Source: Achromobacter aloeverae (lineage in GTDB: Bacteria > Pseudomonadota > Gammaproteobacteria > Burkholderiales > Burkholderiaceae_B). From it: a stretch of DNA of 64,000 nt. Positions 16,531 to 25,399 of the stretch are shown here, one piece after another. The translations under genes were made by a program, and so were the position numbers. The notes under the pieces are model-generated. The model saw only the letters and a list, made by a program, of their open reading frames with translations, ran no database searches and was not told where the DNA came from. Position 1 is the stretch's first letter; each line of letters begins with the position of its first letter. Where the stretch lies: contig NZ_PYAL01000005.1 of NCBI RefSeq assembly GCF_004121055.1, forward strand, positions 310,001 through 374,000, read 5' to 3'.

Positions 16531-16854
16531 TACTAGCCCTTGCCGCTTGATAAGCGGCAACAAAAATGCGCGGACGGCTAAAGGGATGGGAGGCCGGGTC
16601 CTGGCGCGGTTGAGTGAGCATCGAAGCCGACCGGATCAACCATGCGCGGGGCGCGTTCCTGGAAAATGAACGCAGGGCGAAAGGAAAGGAGGTCAGGAAG
16701 CGATGAAGTTCGGCTTGGGCCGGGGATCTGTTTTACCCGGCGGCGACTGCATGACTACCGGACCCGAAGACGCGGTGCGCAAAGGCGAGTGCCAGATGCG
16801 GAAACCGGACGAAGGCGCGGGAAAGTGCCGAAACTTTGTGGTGCAGCGCGCAAA
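16531..16854. other. 324-bp intergenic region between ung and the helicase gene
   Basis: Both neighbours are read on the minus strand, so this is the long leader and promoter region of the helicase gene. It includes the hairpin at 16540-16560. On the plus strand there is a strong AGGAGGT (16686-16692) ten bases before an ATG (16703) that opens a 74-codon frame running antisense into the end of ung; its composition is not convincing as a gene. No terminator for ung is obvious. Confidence 0.6.
16540..16560 (-). promoter_or_regulatory. Hairpin next to the ribosome-binding site of the helicase gene
   Basis: TTGCCGCTT (16540-16548) and AAGCGGCAA (16552-16560) form a perfect 9-bp stem with a three-base loop. 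On the minus strand it ends ten bases before the ATG, and its last bases run into AAGGG, the likely ribosome-binding site. It could tune translation, for example with temperature or by the helicase itself; this is inference. Confidence 0.55.
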
Positions 16855-17619
16855 TCATAACCTGAATTCGTTCTGTAATGCCAGCTTTTTATCGGGCAAA
16901 CCCCAATCGACAATTTTTTGCCCTTGAGATTCAAGCCAGTCATTGGCGCGCTTGAAATGGCCGCAGCCGAGGAAGGGCTGGGGGGGACGCAGCGCCGATA
17001 GCGGGGAAGGATGGTTGGCCGTCAGGACCAGATGCCTGTTGTCCGCCGGCAACAAAGCCTGTTTGGCCTGGGCATGGGCGCCCCACAGCAGGAAGACCTT
17101 GGGGTGCGGTTCACGGGCCACCAGGCGGATCAGGGCGTCGGTGACGTGTTCCCAGCCCCGCTTGGCATGCGAGGCCGGCTGGCCGTCTTCCACCGTCAGC
17201 GAGGTGTTCAGCAGCAGCACGCCCTGGCGCGTCCAGGGCGTGAGATCGTTGGCGGCCACCGCCACGCCCGGATATTCGGCCGCGATCTCCTTCAGGATGT
17301 TGCGCAGGCTGGGCGGCCGGCGTTCGTCATCCGGCACCGAGAAAGCCAGGCCCTGGGCCTGGCCCGGCCCATGGTAGGGGTCCTGGCCCAGGATCACCAC
17401 GCGGACATCGGCCGGCGCCAGGTCGTGCAGGGCGCGGAAGGGCTGGGCGGGATAGAGGGTGGCGCCTTCGGCCAGGCGGCGGATGATCAGCGCATCCAGG
17501 CTGTCCAGGGCCTGCGCCACGGTGGGTTCGCGCAGGGCGGCGGCCCAGGCGTCGGGCAGGCGGGCAAGGTGCGGGGCGAGGGAGGTCGTCAGGCGGTTGT
17601 CGTTCGGCATGGCCGCCAT
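16855..17619 (-). CDS. ung: Uracil-DNA glycosylase, family 1
   Basis: The 254-residue enzyme removes uracil from DNA as the first step of base-excision repair. All family 1 signatures are present: the water-activating loop GQDPYHGPGQAQGLAFSV with catalytic Asp80, LLLNTSLTVEDGQPASH, VFLLWGAHAQAK, and the leucine-loop motif NHPSPLSA with the catalytic His, then GCGHFKRAND. Its length is normal. An in-frame ATG three codons further in (17610) is an equally good start, since neither has a clear ribosome-binding site. Confidence 0.96.
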   Translation of the reverse strand: MAAMPNDNRLTTSLAPHLARLPDAWAAALREPTVAQALDSLDALIIRRLAEGATLYPAQPFRALHDLAPADVRVVILGQDPYHGPGQAQGLAFSVPDDERRPPSLRNILKEIAAEYPGVAVAANDLTPWTRQGVLLLNTSLTVEDGQPASHAKRGWEHVTDALIRLVAREPHPKVFLLWGAHAQAKQALLPADNRHLVLTANHPSPLSALRPPQPFLGCGHFKRANDWLESQGQKIVDWGLPDKKLALQNEFRL

Positions 17620-17637
17620 TGTGCCAAAGCCGGGCGT

Positions 17638-18111
17638 CTAGTAGCAGACGATGTCCACCGATCCGCCCGGGCGCTTGCGGTCGCTCAGGTACTGGGTCAT
17701 ATCGCATTGGCTGATGTTGTCCGCCAGCTTGCGGACGGCGATCAGGTTGGTGTCGGTGTAGCTGCACCCTATCCAGTAGTCCTGCTGCTGGCCGCCGTGC
17801 TGCTGGAAGCGCCAGGTGGAGGAATAGCCCTTGGGCGTGCGCTTTTCGATGTCCGGCGACAAGGCCGCCATGTCTTGCGGGTCGCCGGAGAAGAAAGTGA
17901 CCGCTTGCAGGTGGTGGTTGGCATCGCGGCGCGGATCGGCCATCAGCGACCAGCCCGGCGGGGTGGCCAGGGGCGTCTGCGAGATCTGCATCACCGGCGG
18001 GCAAGGCGTGTTGTTGATAGGGCGCGCGGCCCAGGCCGCCGGTGCGAGCAGCAGGACGCCCAGCAACAGCGGCAGTCGGGCGGAGCGGGAGCAAGACGTG
18101 GACTTCGGCAT
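17638..18111 (-). CDS. Secreted protein, STY0301-like family
   Basis: A 157-residue protein with a clear Sec signal peptide (basic start, LPLLLGVLLLAPAAWA, cleavage near residue 28-29) and four later cysteines (in TPCPPV, IGCSYT, SQCDM and the C-terminal IVCY) that could form two disulfides in the periplasm. The pattern with a Cys-Pro near the mature start, a FFSGDPQDMAALSPD segment, a central Trp-rich strand and a Cys-x-Tyr strand resembles the uncharacterised STY0301 family as I recall it. No function is known. AGGAATC stands in front of ATG 18111. The gene is 18 bases upstream of ung on the same strand, so they may be co-transcribed. Confidence 0.75.
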   Translation of the reverse strand: MPKSTSCSRSARLPLLLGVLLLAPAAWAARPINNTPCPPVMQISQTPLATPPGWSLMADPRRDANHHLQAVTFFSGDPQDMAALSPDIEKRTPKGYSSTWRFQQHGGQQQDYWIGCSYTDTNLIAVRKLADNISQCDMTQYLSDRKRPGGSVDIVCY

Positions 18112-18193
18112 GGGGATTCCTGTGGCTGCGGCGCGGGGGCGCCGGTGGCCGTTCGCGCCGCATCCTGGGGATGGGACGCGCGCGGCCGGAGCT

Positions 18194-18658
18194 TCAATGG
18201 CGCGACATGGCGGTCAAGGCTTCGAGCAGGCGGTTGCGATAACGCTGCATCAGCCCTTGCGTGCGCGTCATGCGGTCGTGCCATTCCGCGGTTTCCGCGC
18301 CCGGCGCCACGCGCGGCGCCGCCCAGACGGCGTCGGGAAAGTGGCGGTCGCCGCGCCAACGCGGGATGACGTGCCAGTGCAGGTGCGGGACCATGTTGCC
18401 GAGCGAGGCCAGGTTGACCTTGTCCGGATGGAAGATCTCGCGTTGCACCTCCTCCACGGTCCACACCGTCTGCATCACCAGCTCGCGGCCATGGCGTGAC
18501 AGGCTGGTCATCTCGGGAATATGGGAATTCCAGATGACGCGTGTGTAGCCCGGATAGTCCGCATCCTCGACCTCCACCACGCGCAGATGGTCGCCACGCC
18601 AGAGCAGGGAACCCCCGGCTTGCTGGCAGAGAGGGCAGTCGGGGTGCAGGGTGGTCAT
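18194..18658 (-). CDS. HIT family protein (histidine-triad nucleotide hydrolase)
   Basis: The 154-residue protein has the histidine triad HLHWHVIPR (His92, His94, His96) preceded by LASLGNMVPHLHW, placing it in the HIT superfamily, which hydrolyses or transfers nucleotides joined to phosphate, sulfate or amines. An N-terminal CPLC pair (Cys8 and Cys11) may bind zinc as in some HIT proteins. The substrate cannot be read from sequence. It lies about 48 bases downstream of the pap gene on the same strand and 82 bases before the STY0301-like gene. Confidence 0.93.
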   Translation of the reverse strand: MTTLHPDCPLCQQAGGSLLWRGDHLRVVEVEDADYPGYTRVIWNSHIPEMTSLSRHGRELVMQTVWTVEEVQREIFHPDKVNLASLGNMVPHLHWHVIPRWRGDRHFPDAVWAAPRVAPGAETAEWHDRMTRTQGLMQRYRNRLLEALTAMSRH

Positions 18659-18706
18659 GGGGATTTATCGTCGGGCTGGCTGGGGATAAGACGCTTTATA
18701 CCAAGA

Positions 18707-20224
18707 TCATCCGCGTCCGAGCGCCTTTTCCACGGTCTCGACGATGTGTTCCAGGACTTGCAGGCGCGCCAGCCTTTTGTCGTCGGTGGCGATGACGTGC
18801 CAGGGCGCGCCCATGGTGTCGGTGCGCGCGATCATGTCATTGGCGGCGGCCAGGTAAGCGGGCCATTTGCGTCGGTTGCGCCAGTCGTCCGGCGTGATCT
18901 TGAAGGTCTTGTACGGCGACTTTTCGCGTTCGCGGAACCGCTTCAGCTGCTCGGCCTCGCTGATCGCCAGCCAGAACTTGAGGACGATGGCGCCATGCCC
19001 CACCAGCTGCGCCTCGAAATCGTTGATCTCGCCATAGGCGCGTTTCCACGCCGGCGCGGGCGTCAGTTCCTCGACGCGTTCCACCAGCACGCGGCCGTAC
19101 CAGGACCGGTCGAAGATGGCGACGCGGCCCAGGCGGGGCAGGCGGCGCCAGAAGCGCCAGAGGTAGGGGCGCGAGAGTTCGTGCGGGGACGGCGCGGCCA
19201 CGGGCGTGATTTCATAGTGGCGCGCGTCCAGCGGCTGGGTCACGCGGCGGATGGCGCCGCCCTTGCCGGCGGCATCCTGTCCTTCGAACGCCAGGACCAG
19301 GGACCGCTGGCGGAAAGCCGGGTCGCGCATGGCGCGCGCGAGGCGGCCTTGCAGGTCGCCCAGGCGGTTTTCGTAGTCGTCCTTGTCGACGTTGGCGCGA
19401 TAGTCCAGCTTGTCCAGCACCTTGCGGCGGCCGGCGATGGCTGGCGTCGAGCCCGGGGCGGGGACGCGGATCGCGCCGCGCTGCAGCGCATGCAGCACCG
19501 CCTGCGCGGCGGCTACCGCCCGCATGTTGTCGTCGGCGCTGGGTATCACCACCCAGGGCGCGTGGGGACTGTCGGTGCGGCTGATGGCGTGGTGGCCGGA
19601 CTCGCGCAAGCGGTCGAAATGCCGCTGCACCAGCAGGTCTTCCGGCAGCACCTGCCAGGCCGTTTCGGGAGAGGCGAGCAGGCGCTTGCTGCGCGCCTTC
19701 TGGGCCTTGGGCGACAAGTGGAACCAGAGCTTGAGGAGCTGTACGCCATTGGCCGACAGCTGTTCCTCGAAATGGCGTATGGACGAGGCCAGCGCATCCA
19801 GGCGGTCGGTATCGGGATGCTTGCGCGCGCCCTCGAACAACAGCGGCGCGTACCAGGACCCGAAGACGATCGCCGTGCGGCCTTTCGCCGGCAGGGCGTT
19901 CCAGTAGCGCCAGAGGGGTGGATACTGCCGCTCCCTTTCGTCCGGCAGGCCGAAGCCCTGGGTGACGATGTGGCGCGGGTCCATCCACTCGTTCAGCAGG
20001 TTGACGGTCGCGCCCTTGCCCGCGCCGTCGATGCCGGCGACCACGATGACCAAGGCCCGCTCGGCGGCCTCCAGGCGGGCATACTGCGCCTTGACCAGCG
20101 CGGTGCGCAGCCTGGTCTCCTGCTTCTTGAATGCGTCGCGGCTAAGACTGGGGTCGGCTTCGGCTTCGGCGAACATGCGATCGGTGGCGGGGAGGGTTGT
20201 CGGTGCGGAAGGATGTTGAACCAT
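18707..20224 (-). CDS. pap: Polyphosphate:AMP phosphotransferase (two-domain PPK2)
   Basis: The 505-residue protein has two PPK2 domains. Each carries a Walker A loop: GIDGAGKG (residues 64-71) and GQDAAGKG (315-322); the second has the full FDRSWYGRVLVERVE Walker B and lid region, while in the first the equivalent reads VFGSWYAPLLFEG and lacks the Asp-Arg pair. Two-domain PPK2 enzymes phosphorylate AMP to ADP with polyphosphate, and the C-terminal domain is the active one, which matches what is seen here. It links polyphosphate stores to the adenylate pool. It is divergent from selD, with about 73 bases between the starts. Confidence 0.93.
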   Translation of the reverse strand: MVQHPSAPTTLPATDRMFAEAEADPSLSRDAFKKQETRLRTALVKAQYARLEAAERALVIVVAGIDGAGKGATVNLLNEWMDPRHIVTQGFGLPDERERQYPPLWRYWNALPAKGRTAIVFGSWYAPLLFEGARKHPDTDRLDALASSIRHFEEQLSANGVQLLKLWFHLSPKAQKARSKRLLASPETAWQVLPEDLLVQRHFDRLRESGHHAISRTDSPHAPWVVIPSADDNMRAVAAAQAVLHALQRGAIRVPAPGSTPAIAGRRKVLDKLDYRANVDKDDYENRLGDLQGRLARAMRDPAFRQRSLVLAFEGQDAAGKGGAIRRVTQPLDARHYEITPVAAPSPHELSRPYLWRFWRRLPRLGRVAIFDRSWYGRVLVERVEELTPAPAWKRAYGEINDFEAQLVGHGAIVLKFWLAISEAEQLKRFREREKSPYKTFKITPDDWRNRRKWPAYLAAANDMIARTDTMGAPWHVIATDDKRLARLQVLEHIVETVEKALGRG

Positions 20225-20297
20225 AAGGGCGGCCGCGGCAAGCTTCGCCGTGTGGATGCGGCCCCGGTGCTATGCTTGCCGGCACTGGAGAATGCAC

Positions 20298-21359
20298 ATG
20301 ACACAAGACGCCCAGGCCGGCGCCGCGCCCCGGCTCACTTCCCTGTCCCACGGTGGCGGCTGTGGCTGCAAGATCGCGCCCGGCGTGCTGTCCGACCTGC
20401 TGTCGCGCTTCGGCCCCGCCATGGCCCATCCCCAGCTGATGGTGGGCACCGAGACCGCCGATGACGCCGCCGTCTATCGCCTGAACGACGAGCAGGCGCT
20501 GATCGCCACGACGGATTTCTTCATGCCCATCGTCGACGATCCATATGACTTCGGCCGCATCGCCGCCACCAATGCGCTGTCGGACGTGTATGCCATGGGC
20601 GGCACGCCCATCATGGCGCTCGCCATCGTCGGCATGCCGGTCAATGTGCTGCCGCGCGAAACCATCGCCCAGATCCTGAAGGGCGGCCAGGACGTGTGCG
20701 CCCAGGCCGGCATCCCCGTCGCCGGCGGGCACACCATCGATTCGGTTGAACCCATCTACGGCCTGGCCGCCATGGGCCTGGTGCATCCGTCGCGCGTGAA
20801 GCGCAATGCCGACGCCCGCGCCGGCGACGTGCTGGTCCTGAGCAAGCCGCTGGGCGTGGGCGTGCTGTCCGCGGCGCTGAAGAAGAACCACCTGGACGAA
20901 GCCGGCTACCGCGCCATGATCGCCAGCACCACCCGCCTGAATACGCCCGGCCCGGCGCTGGCGGCCTTGTCTGGCGTGCATGCCATCACGGACGTGACCG
21001 GTTTCGGCCTGCTCGGCCATGCGCTGGAGATGGCGCGCGGAGCGGGCCTGACGGCGCGCTTGCGCGTGGCCGGCCTGCCTTGGCTGCCGCAAGTGCAACA
21101 GCTGGCGCGCGAGGGCTATGTGACCGGGGCGTCGGGACGCAACTGGGCGTCTTATGGCGCATCGATACGGTTGGGCGCGGGGGTCGACGATGTCGCCCGC
21201 GCGCTGCTCACCGATCCGCAGACGTCCGGCGGCCTGCTGGTCTCCTGCGCGCCGGACGCGGTGGATGCGGTCATGGCGACGCTGGCCGGGCAGGGTTTTG
21301 ACGGCGCCGCCGTGGTGGGCGAAATGGCGGCCGGCGAGCCGGTGGTCCAGGTGGATTGA
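20298..21359 (+). CDS. selD: Selenide, water dikinase (selenophosphate synthetase)
   Basis: The 353-residue enzyme makes selenophosphate from selenide and ATP, the selenium donor for selenocysteine and for 2-selenouridine in tRNA. The active-site loop HGGGCGCK places Cys22 and Lys25 at the positions of E. coli Cys17 and Lys20, so this is the cysteine form. ATTDFF, DPYDFGRIAATNALSDVYAMGG, VAGGHTI, DVTGFGLLGHALEMA and DPQTSGGLL are AIR-synthase family motifs. ATG 20298 is chosen over ATG 20292 because GGAG sits seven bases upstream. No selA, selB, selC or selenouridine synthase gene is in the window, so the use of its product cannot be told here. Confidence 0.96.
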   Translation: MTQDAQAGAAPRLTSLSHGGGCGCKIAPGVLSDLLSRFGPAMAHPQLMVGTETADDAAVYRLNDEQALIATTDFFMPIVDDPYDFGRIAATNALSDVYAMGGTPIMALAIVGMPVNVLPRETIAQILKGGQDVCAQAGIPVAGGHTIDSVEPIYGLAAMGLVHPSRVKRNADARAGDVLVLSKPLGVGVLSAALKKNHLDEAGYRAMIASTTRLNTPGPALAALSGVHAITDVTGFGLLGHALEMARGAGLTARLRVAGLPWLPQVQQLAREGYVTGASGRNWASYGASIRLGAGVDDVARALLTDPQTSGGLLVSCAPDAVDAVMATLAGQGFDGAAVVGEMAAGEPVVQVD

Positions 21360-21409
21360 AACGGCGGCCCGGTGCCGCCCCGCTTTGCCGCCTCTTCTTA
21401 TGCCCCCTC

Positions 21410-21445
21410 TATGCCGCCCTCGCCGGCGGTATCCACGGCGGCATA
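21410..21445. other. Stem-loop between convergent selD and LysR genes
   Basis: TATGCCGCC (21410-21418) and GGCGGCATA (21437-21445) form a perfect 9-bp stem around an 18-base loop. There is no T-run on either side, so a classical terminator is unlikely, but the location fits transcript-end insulation. Confidence 0.4.
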
Positions 21446-21455
21446 AAGCGTGACA

Positions 21456-22373
21456 TCACCCTCGGCTGCGCGCCGCCGGCCGCCTGGGCTTGCGCTCCAG
21501 CATCAATGCATACAGCTGCTGCGCCGCCGCGGGCAGGCTGGCGCCGCGCCGCTTGACCAGGTAGATGCGTCGCACCAGCCCCGGCATCCGCAATGGCCGG
21601 CTGACCAGGTCGGGGCGTTCGAATTCGTACAGCGTCAAGGCCGGCACGACGGTGATGCCGATGCCGGCGGCAATCATGCCGGTGACCGTGGCCAGCTGCT
21701 CGACCTCCATCACCGTCTTCATGGGATAGGGGTGGAAAGCCCGCTCCAGTTGCAGCCGCACGCTGTGCGAGCGCGCCAGATGGATGAAGGGCGCCTCGGA
21801 CAGGTCGCGCAGGCTGATTTCGCGCTGGCGGGCCAGCGGATGATCCGCCTTGCACACCAGGTGGAAGCGGTCGTTGCACAGCAGGCGCGCCTCCAGGTCC
21901 TGCGCCTGCACGCCCGACGAGGCCAGGGCGAAATCCGCGCGGCCGGTGCGCACGCGCTCCAGCGAGGGCGCCGACAGCACGTCGGCCAGCTCGATATCGA
22001 TGGCGGGATAGCGTCGCCGGAACTCCGCGAAGATGCCGGGCAGCCATCCCGCCGCGATCGAGGGCAGGGCCGCGATCGAGACGCGGCCCTTGCTCAGGGT
22101 CGCATGGCCACGGAAGTCGTCGATCATTTCGTCGAAGTCGTTGAGCATGCGGCGCACCGACGATTCCAGCAGCTGGCCTTGCGGGGTCAATTCGACGTTG
22201 CGCGTGTCGCGGTCGAACAGGCGATAGCCCAGCGTGTCCTCGATGGCGCGGATCAGGGAGCTGAAGGCCGATTGCGACAAATGGCATTGCACGGCGGCGC
22301 GCGTGAAGCTGCGCTGCTCCGCCAAGGCCAGGAAAGCGCGCAGATCACGGGTCGAGAGATTTATCTCTTTCAT
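21456..22373 (-). CDS. LysR family transcriptional regulator, divergent from the TRAP/RuBisCO-like cluster
   Basis: The 305-residue protein has an N-terminal winged helix-turn-helix (about residues 5-65; LRAFLALAEQRSFTRAAVQCHLSQSAFSSLIRAIE in parts, motif SQSAFSSLIRAIEDTLG) and a substrate-binding domain typical of LysR proteins. ATG 22373 begins at the conserved MKEINLSTRDLRAF; a longer frame upstream (to 22493) would cover the promoter region. It is divergent from the TRAP receptor gene with 122 bases between, the standard layout for a regulator that senses the pathway's substrate. The C-terminus is strongly basic (KPRRPAARSRG). Confidence 0.93.
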   Translation of the reverse strand: MKEINLSTRDLRAFLALAEQRSFTRAAVQCHLSQSAFSSLIRAIEDTLGYRLFDRDTRNVELTPQGQLLESSVRRMLNDFDEMIDDFRGHATLSKGRVSIAALPSIAAGWLPGIFAEFRRRYPAIDIELADVLSAPSLERVRTGRADFALASSGVQAQDLEARLLCNDRFHLVCKADHPLARQREISLRDLSEAPFIHLARSHSVRLQLERAFHPYPMKTVMEVEQLATVTGMIAAGIGITVVPALTLYEFERPDLVSRPLRMPGLVRRIYLVKRRGASLPAAAQQLYALMLERKPRRPAARSRG

Positions 22374-22495
22374 CGCATAATCGATCCAAATTTTCTGTTT
22401 CTCCAATTCTAGCCGCCGCGATACATTGATTTCAGCTTGAATTGCCGGCGCGCCCATAAGAAGACTTCGGCGCCGGCGCCCCCAAGGAGACATCC

Positions 22496-23512
22496 ATGCC
22501 CCTCACCACCCGCCGCGCCATCCTGCGCGCGTTGGCCGCCACCCCCGCGCTGTACCTGGGCGTTCCGCGCCATGCGCGCGCCGCCGCCGAGTTTTCCTAC
22601 AAGTACGCGCACAACCTGCCGATGACGCATCCGCTGCACATCCGCGCGCAGCAGGCCGTCGACCACATCAGGCAGGCGTCCAACGGCCGCCTGGACATCG
22701 CCATCTTTCCCAACAACCAGCTGGGCGGCGATACCGACATGCTGTCGCAGGTGCGCAGCGGCGGCATCGAGTTGTTCACGCCGTCGGCGCTGGTAATCGC
22801 CACCGTGGTGCCGGTGGCCGCCATCAATGCCGTCGGGTTCGCGTTTTCCGATTACGACCAGGTATGGAAGGCGATGGACGGCAAGCTGGGCGCGCATGTG
22901 CGCGAAAGCATTGCCAAGGCGAACCTGTACGCCTTCGAGAAGATGTGGGACAACGGCTTTCGCCAGGTAACCACCAGCAGCAAGCCCATCGCCGGCGCCA
23001 AGGACCTCGACGGCACCAAGATCCGCGTGCCGGTGAGCCCGCTGTCCATCTCCATGTTCAAGGCCTTGTCGGCCGCGCCGGCCAGCCTGCAGTTCAGCGA
23101 GGTCTATTCGGCCTTGCAGACCCGCATCGTCGATGCGCAGGAGAATCCGCTGCCCATCATCCAGGCGGCCAAGCTTTATGAAGTGCAGAAATACTGCTCG
23201 TTGACCAACCATATCTGGGACGGCTATTGGTTCATCGCCAACGGCCGCGCCTTCAAGCGCCTGCCGCCCGATTTGCAGAAGCTGTGGGAGACCTCGTTCA
23301 ACGAGGCCGGCTTGCTGCAGCGCGAGGACCTGAAGAAAATGAACCAGTCCATCCAGGCCGACCTGGAAAGCAAGGGACTGAAGTTCAATCGCCCGGCCGC
23401 CGACAGTTTCCAGGCCGCCCTGCGCCAGTCCGGCTTCTATGGCGAATGGCGCGGCAAGTTCGGCGACCAGGCCTGGGGGCTGCTGGAAGGCGCCGTCGGC
23501 AAGCTGGCGTAG
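22496..23512 (+). CDS. TRAP transporter solute-binding protein (DctP family)
   Basis: A 338-residue periplasmic receptor with an N-terminal TTRRAILRALAA signal, which has a twin-arginine look, ending near HARAAAE. The mature part follows the DctP fold: YAHNLPMTHPLHIRAQ, GGDTDMLSQVRSG, and the region with KIRVPVSPLSISMFKAL that includes the Arg expected to bind a carboxylate (near residue 177). An excellent AAGGAGA box precedes ATG 22496. TRAP receptors bind organic acids and sugar acids. It is first in an operon with the fused permease, VOC protein, RuBisCO-like protein and DUF1537 kinase, so its ligand should be the substrate of those enzymes. Confidence 0.94.
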   Translation: MPLTTRRAILRALAATPALYLGVPRHARAAAEFSYKYAHNLPMTHPLHIRAQQAVDHIRQASNGRLDIAIFPNNQLGGDTDMLSQVRSGGIELFTPSALVIATVVPVAAINAVGFAFSDYDQVWKAMDGKLGAHVRESIAKANLYAFEKMWDNGFRQVTTSSKPIAGAKDLDGTKIRVPVSPLSISMFKALSAAPASLQFSEVYSALQTRIVDAQENPLPIIQAAKLYEVQKYCSLTNHIWDGYWFIANGRAFKRLPPDLQKLWETSFNEAGLLQREDLKKMNQSIQADLESKGLKFNRPAADSFQAALRQSGFYGEWRGKFGDQAWGLLEGAVGKLA

Positions 23513-23524
23513 GCGGGACAGGCC

Positions 23525-25399
23525 ATGCAAGCGCCCGCCGCCGCGTATGCCGCCAGGCCGGTCATCGGCTCGTCCAGCGGTTTCTTCGACCGTTGCGAAC
23601 GCCTGCTCGGACTGGCGGTCGAGATCCCGGCCGCCGCCCTGGTGCTCGCCGAGATCTTCGTGCTGCTGGCCGGCGTGATCGCCCGCTATGCTTTCCATGC
23701 GCCGCTGGTATGGGGCGACGAGCTGGCGTCGATTCTTTTCCTTTGGCTGTCCATGCTGGGCGCCGTGGTGGCGTTGCGGCGCGGCGAGCACATGCGCATG
23801 ACGGCGCTGCTGGCGCGCTGCGCGCCGGGCACGCGCGCCTGGCTCGATACCGTGGCCATCGCCGCTTCGCTGGCCTTCCTGCTGGTGGTCTTTCCCCATG
23901 CGCTGGAATACGCCAGCGAGGAGGCCATCGTCACGACGCCGGCGCTGGAAATCTCCAATGCATGGCGCGCGTCCGCCTTGCCGATCGGCTTCGGGTTGAT
24001 GGCGGTGTTCGCGCTGCTGCGCCTGCTGCGGGTGGGCAGCGCGAGACAGGTGCTGGGCGCGCTGGCGGCGGTGGCCGCCATCATCGGCCTGCTCGTGCTG
24101 GCGCAGCCGCTGCTGGCGGGACTGGGCAAGATCAACCTCGTCATCTTCTTCGTCGGCGTGGTGGCGGCCAATGTCTTCCTGGGCGTGCCCATCGCCTTTT
24201 CCTTCGCCCTGGCCACGTTCGGCTACCTCGCGCTGACCACCCATACCCCCATGATGGTGCTGGTGGGCCGCATGGACGAGGGCATGTCGCATCTCATCCT
24301 GCTGGCCGTGCCCATGTTCATCTTCCTGGGCCTGCTGATCGAAATGACCGGCATGGCGCGCGCGATGATCGGCTTTTTGGCCAGCCTGCTGGGCCATGTG
24401 CGCGGGGGGCTGTCCTATGTGCTGATCGGCGCCATGTACCTGGTCTCGGGCATCTCCGGGTCCAAGGTGGCGGACATGGCCGCCGTGGCGCCGGCCTTGT
24501 TCCCCGAAATGAGGAAGCGGGGCGCCCAGCCCGGCAACCTTGCCGCGCTGCTGTCCTGCACCGGCGCGCAGACCGAGACCATTCCGCCCAGCATCGTGCT
24601 GATCACCATCGGGTCGGTGACCGGGGTCTCCATCGCCGCCCTGTTCACCGGCGGCCTGCTGCCCGGCGCGGCGCTGGGCCTGGTGCTGGCGCTCATCGTC
24701 TGGCGCCGCAGCCGCGGCGAAGACCTGTCCCAGGTGCGCCGCGCACCCGCGCGCGAGATCCTGCGCCTGATGGCGGTGGCCTTGCCGGCCCTGCTGCTGC
24801 CTTTCTTCATACGCGCGGCCGTGGTCGAGGGCGTGGCCACGGCCACCGAGGTGTCGACCCTGGGCATCGCGTATTCGGTATTGGCGGGCCTCTTGCTGTA
24901 CCGCCGTTTCGAGTGGCAGCGCCTGCCGCGCATGTTGATCGATACGGCGGCGCTGGCCGGCGCCATCATCTTCATCGTCGGCGCGGCCACGGGCATGGCC
25001 TGGGGGCTGACCCAATCGGGTTTCTCGCGCGACCTGGCCGATGTCATGGCGCGCCTGCCGGGCGGCGCCATCGGCTTCCTGCTGGTGTCCATCGTTGCGT
25101 TCACCATCCTGGGCAGCGTGCTGGAGGGCATACCGGCCATCGTGCTGTTCGGCCCCTTGCTGTTTCCGATCGCGCGCGCCGTCGGTGTCAACGAGGTGCA
25201 CTACGCGATGGTGGTGATTCTTTCCATGGGCGTGGGCTTGTTCGCGCCGCCGTTCGGCGTGGGCTATTACGGCGCCTGCGCCATCAGCAAGGTCAGTCCG
25301 GACGAGGTCATGCCCTATATGTGGGGCTACCTGGGCGCGCTGGTGGTCGGCGTCCTGCTGGTGGCTTTCATTCCCTGGATTTCCACGGGTTTTCTCTGA
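23525..25399 (+). CDS. Fused TRAP transporter permease (DctQ-DctM)
   Basis: The 624-residue inner-membrane protein fuses the small DctQ subunit (about residues 1-180, four segments, with the family-like WGDELASILFLWLSMLGAVVALRRGEHM) to the large DctM subunit (about 190-624, with FLGVPIAFSFALATFGY, GLLIEMTGMARAMI and SKVADMAAVAPALFPEM). Fusions of this kind are well known. It uses the sodium gradient to import what the receptor delivers. The gene begins 12 bases after the receptor gene and ends 16 bases before the VOC gene, so this is a tight operon. Confidence 0.95.
   Translation: MQAPAAAYAARPVIGSSSGFFDRCERLLGLAVEIPAAALVLAEIFVLLAGVIARYAFHAPLVWGDELASILFLWLSMLGAVVALRRGEHMRMTALLARCAPGTRAWLDTVAIAASLAFLLVVFPHALEYASEEAIVTTPALEISNAWRASALPIGFGLMAVFALLRLLRVGSARQVLGALAAVAAIIGLLVLAQPLLAGLGKINLVIFFVGVVAANVFLGVPIAFSFALATFGYLALTTHTPMMVLVGRMDEGMSHLILLAVPMFIFLGLLIEMTGMARAMIGFLASLLGHVRGGLSYVLIGAMYLVSGISGSKVADMAAVAPALFPEMRKRGAQPGNLAALLSCTGAQTETIPPSIVLITIGSVTGVSIAALFTGGLLPGAALGLVLALIVWRRSRGEDLSQVRRAPAREILRLMAVALPALLLPFFIRAAVVEGVATATEVSTLGIAYSVLAGLLLYRRFEWQRLPRMLIDTAALAGAIIFIVGAATGMAWGLTQSGFSRDLADVMARLPGGAIGFLLVSIVAFTILGSVLEGIPAIVLFGPLLFPIARAVGVNEVHYAMVVILSMGVGLFAPPFGVGYYGACAISKVSPDEVMPYMWGYLGALVVGVLLVAFIPWISTGFL

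Noticed and set aside
13210-16536. A very long (over 1100-codon) plus-strand frame opposite the methyltransferase and helicase genes
   Set aside because: It is antisense to two well-supported genes with family motifs; high GC third positions leave the opposite strand open.
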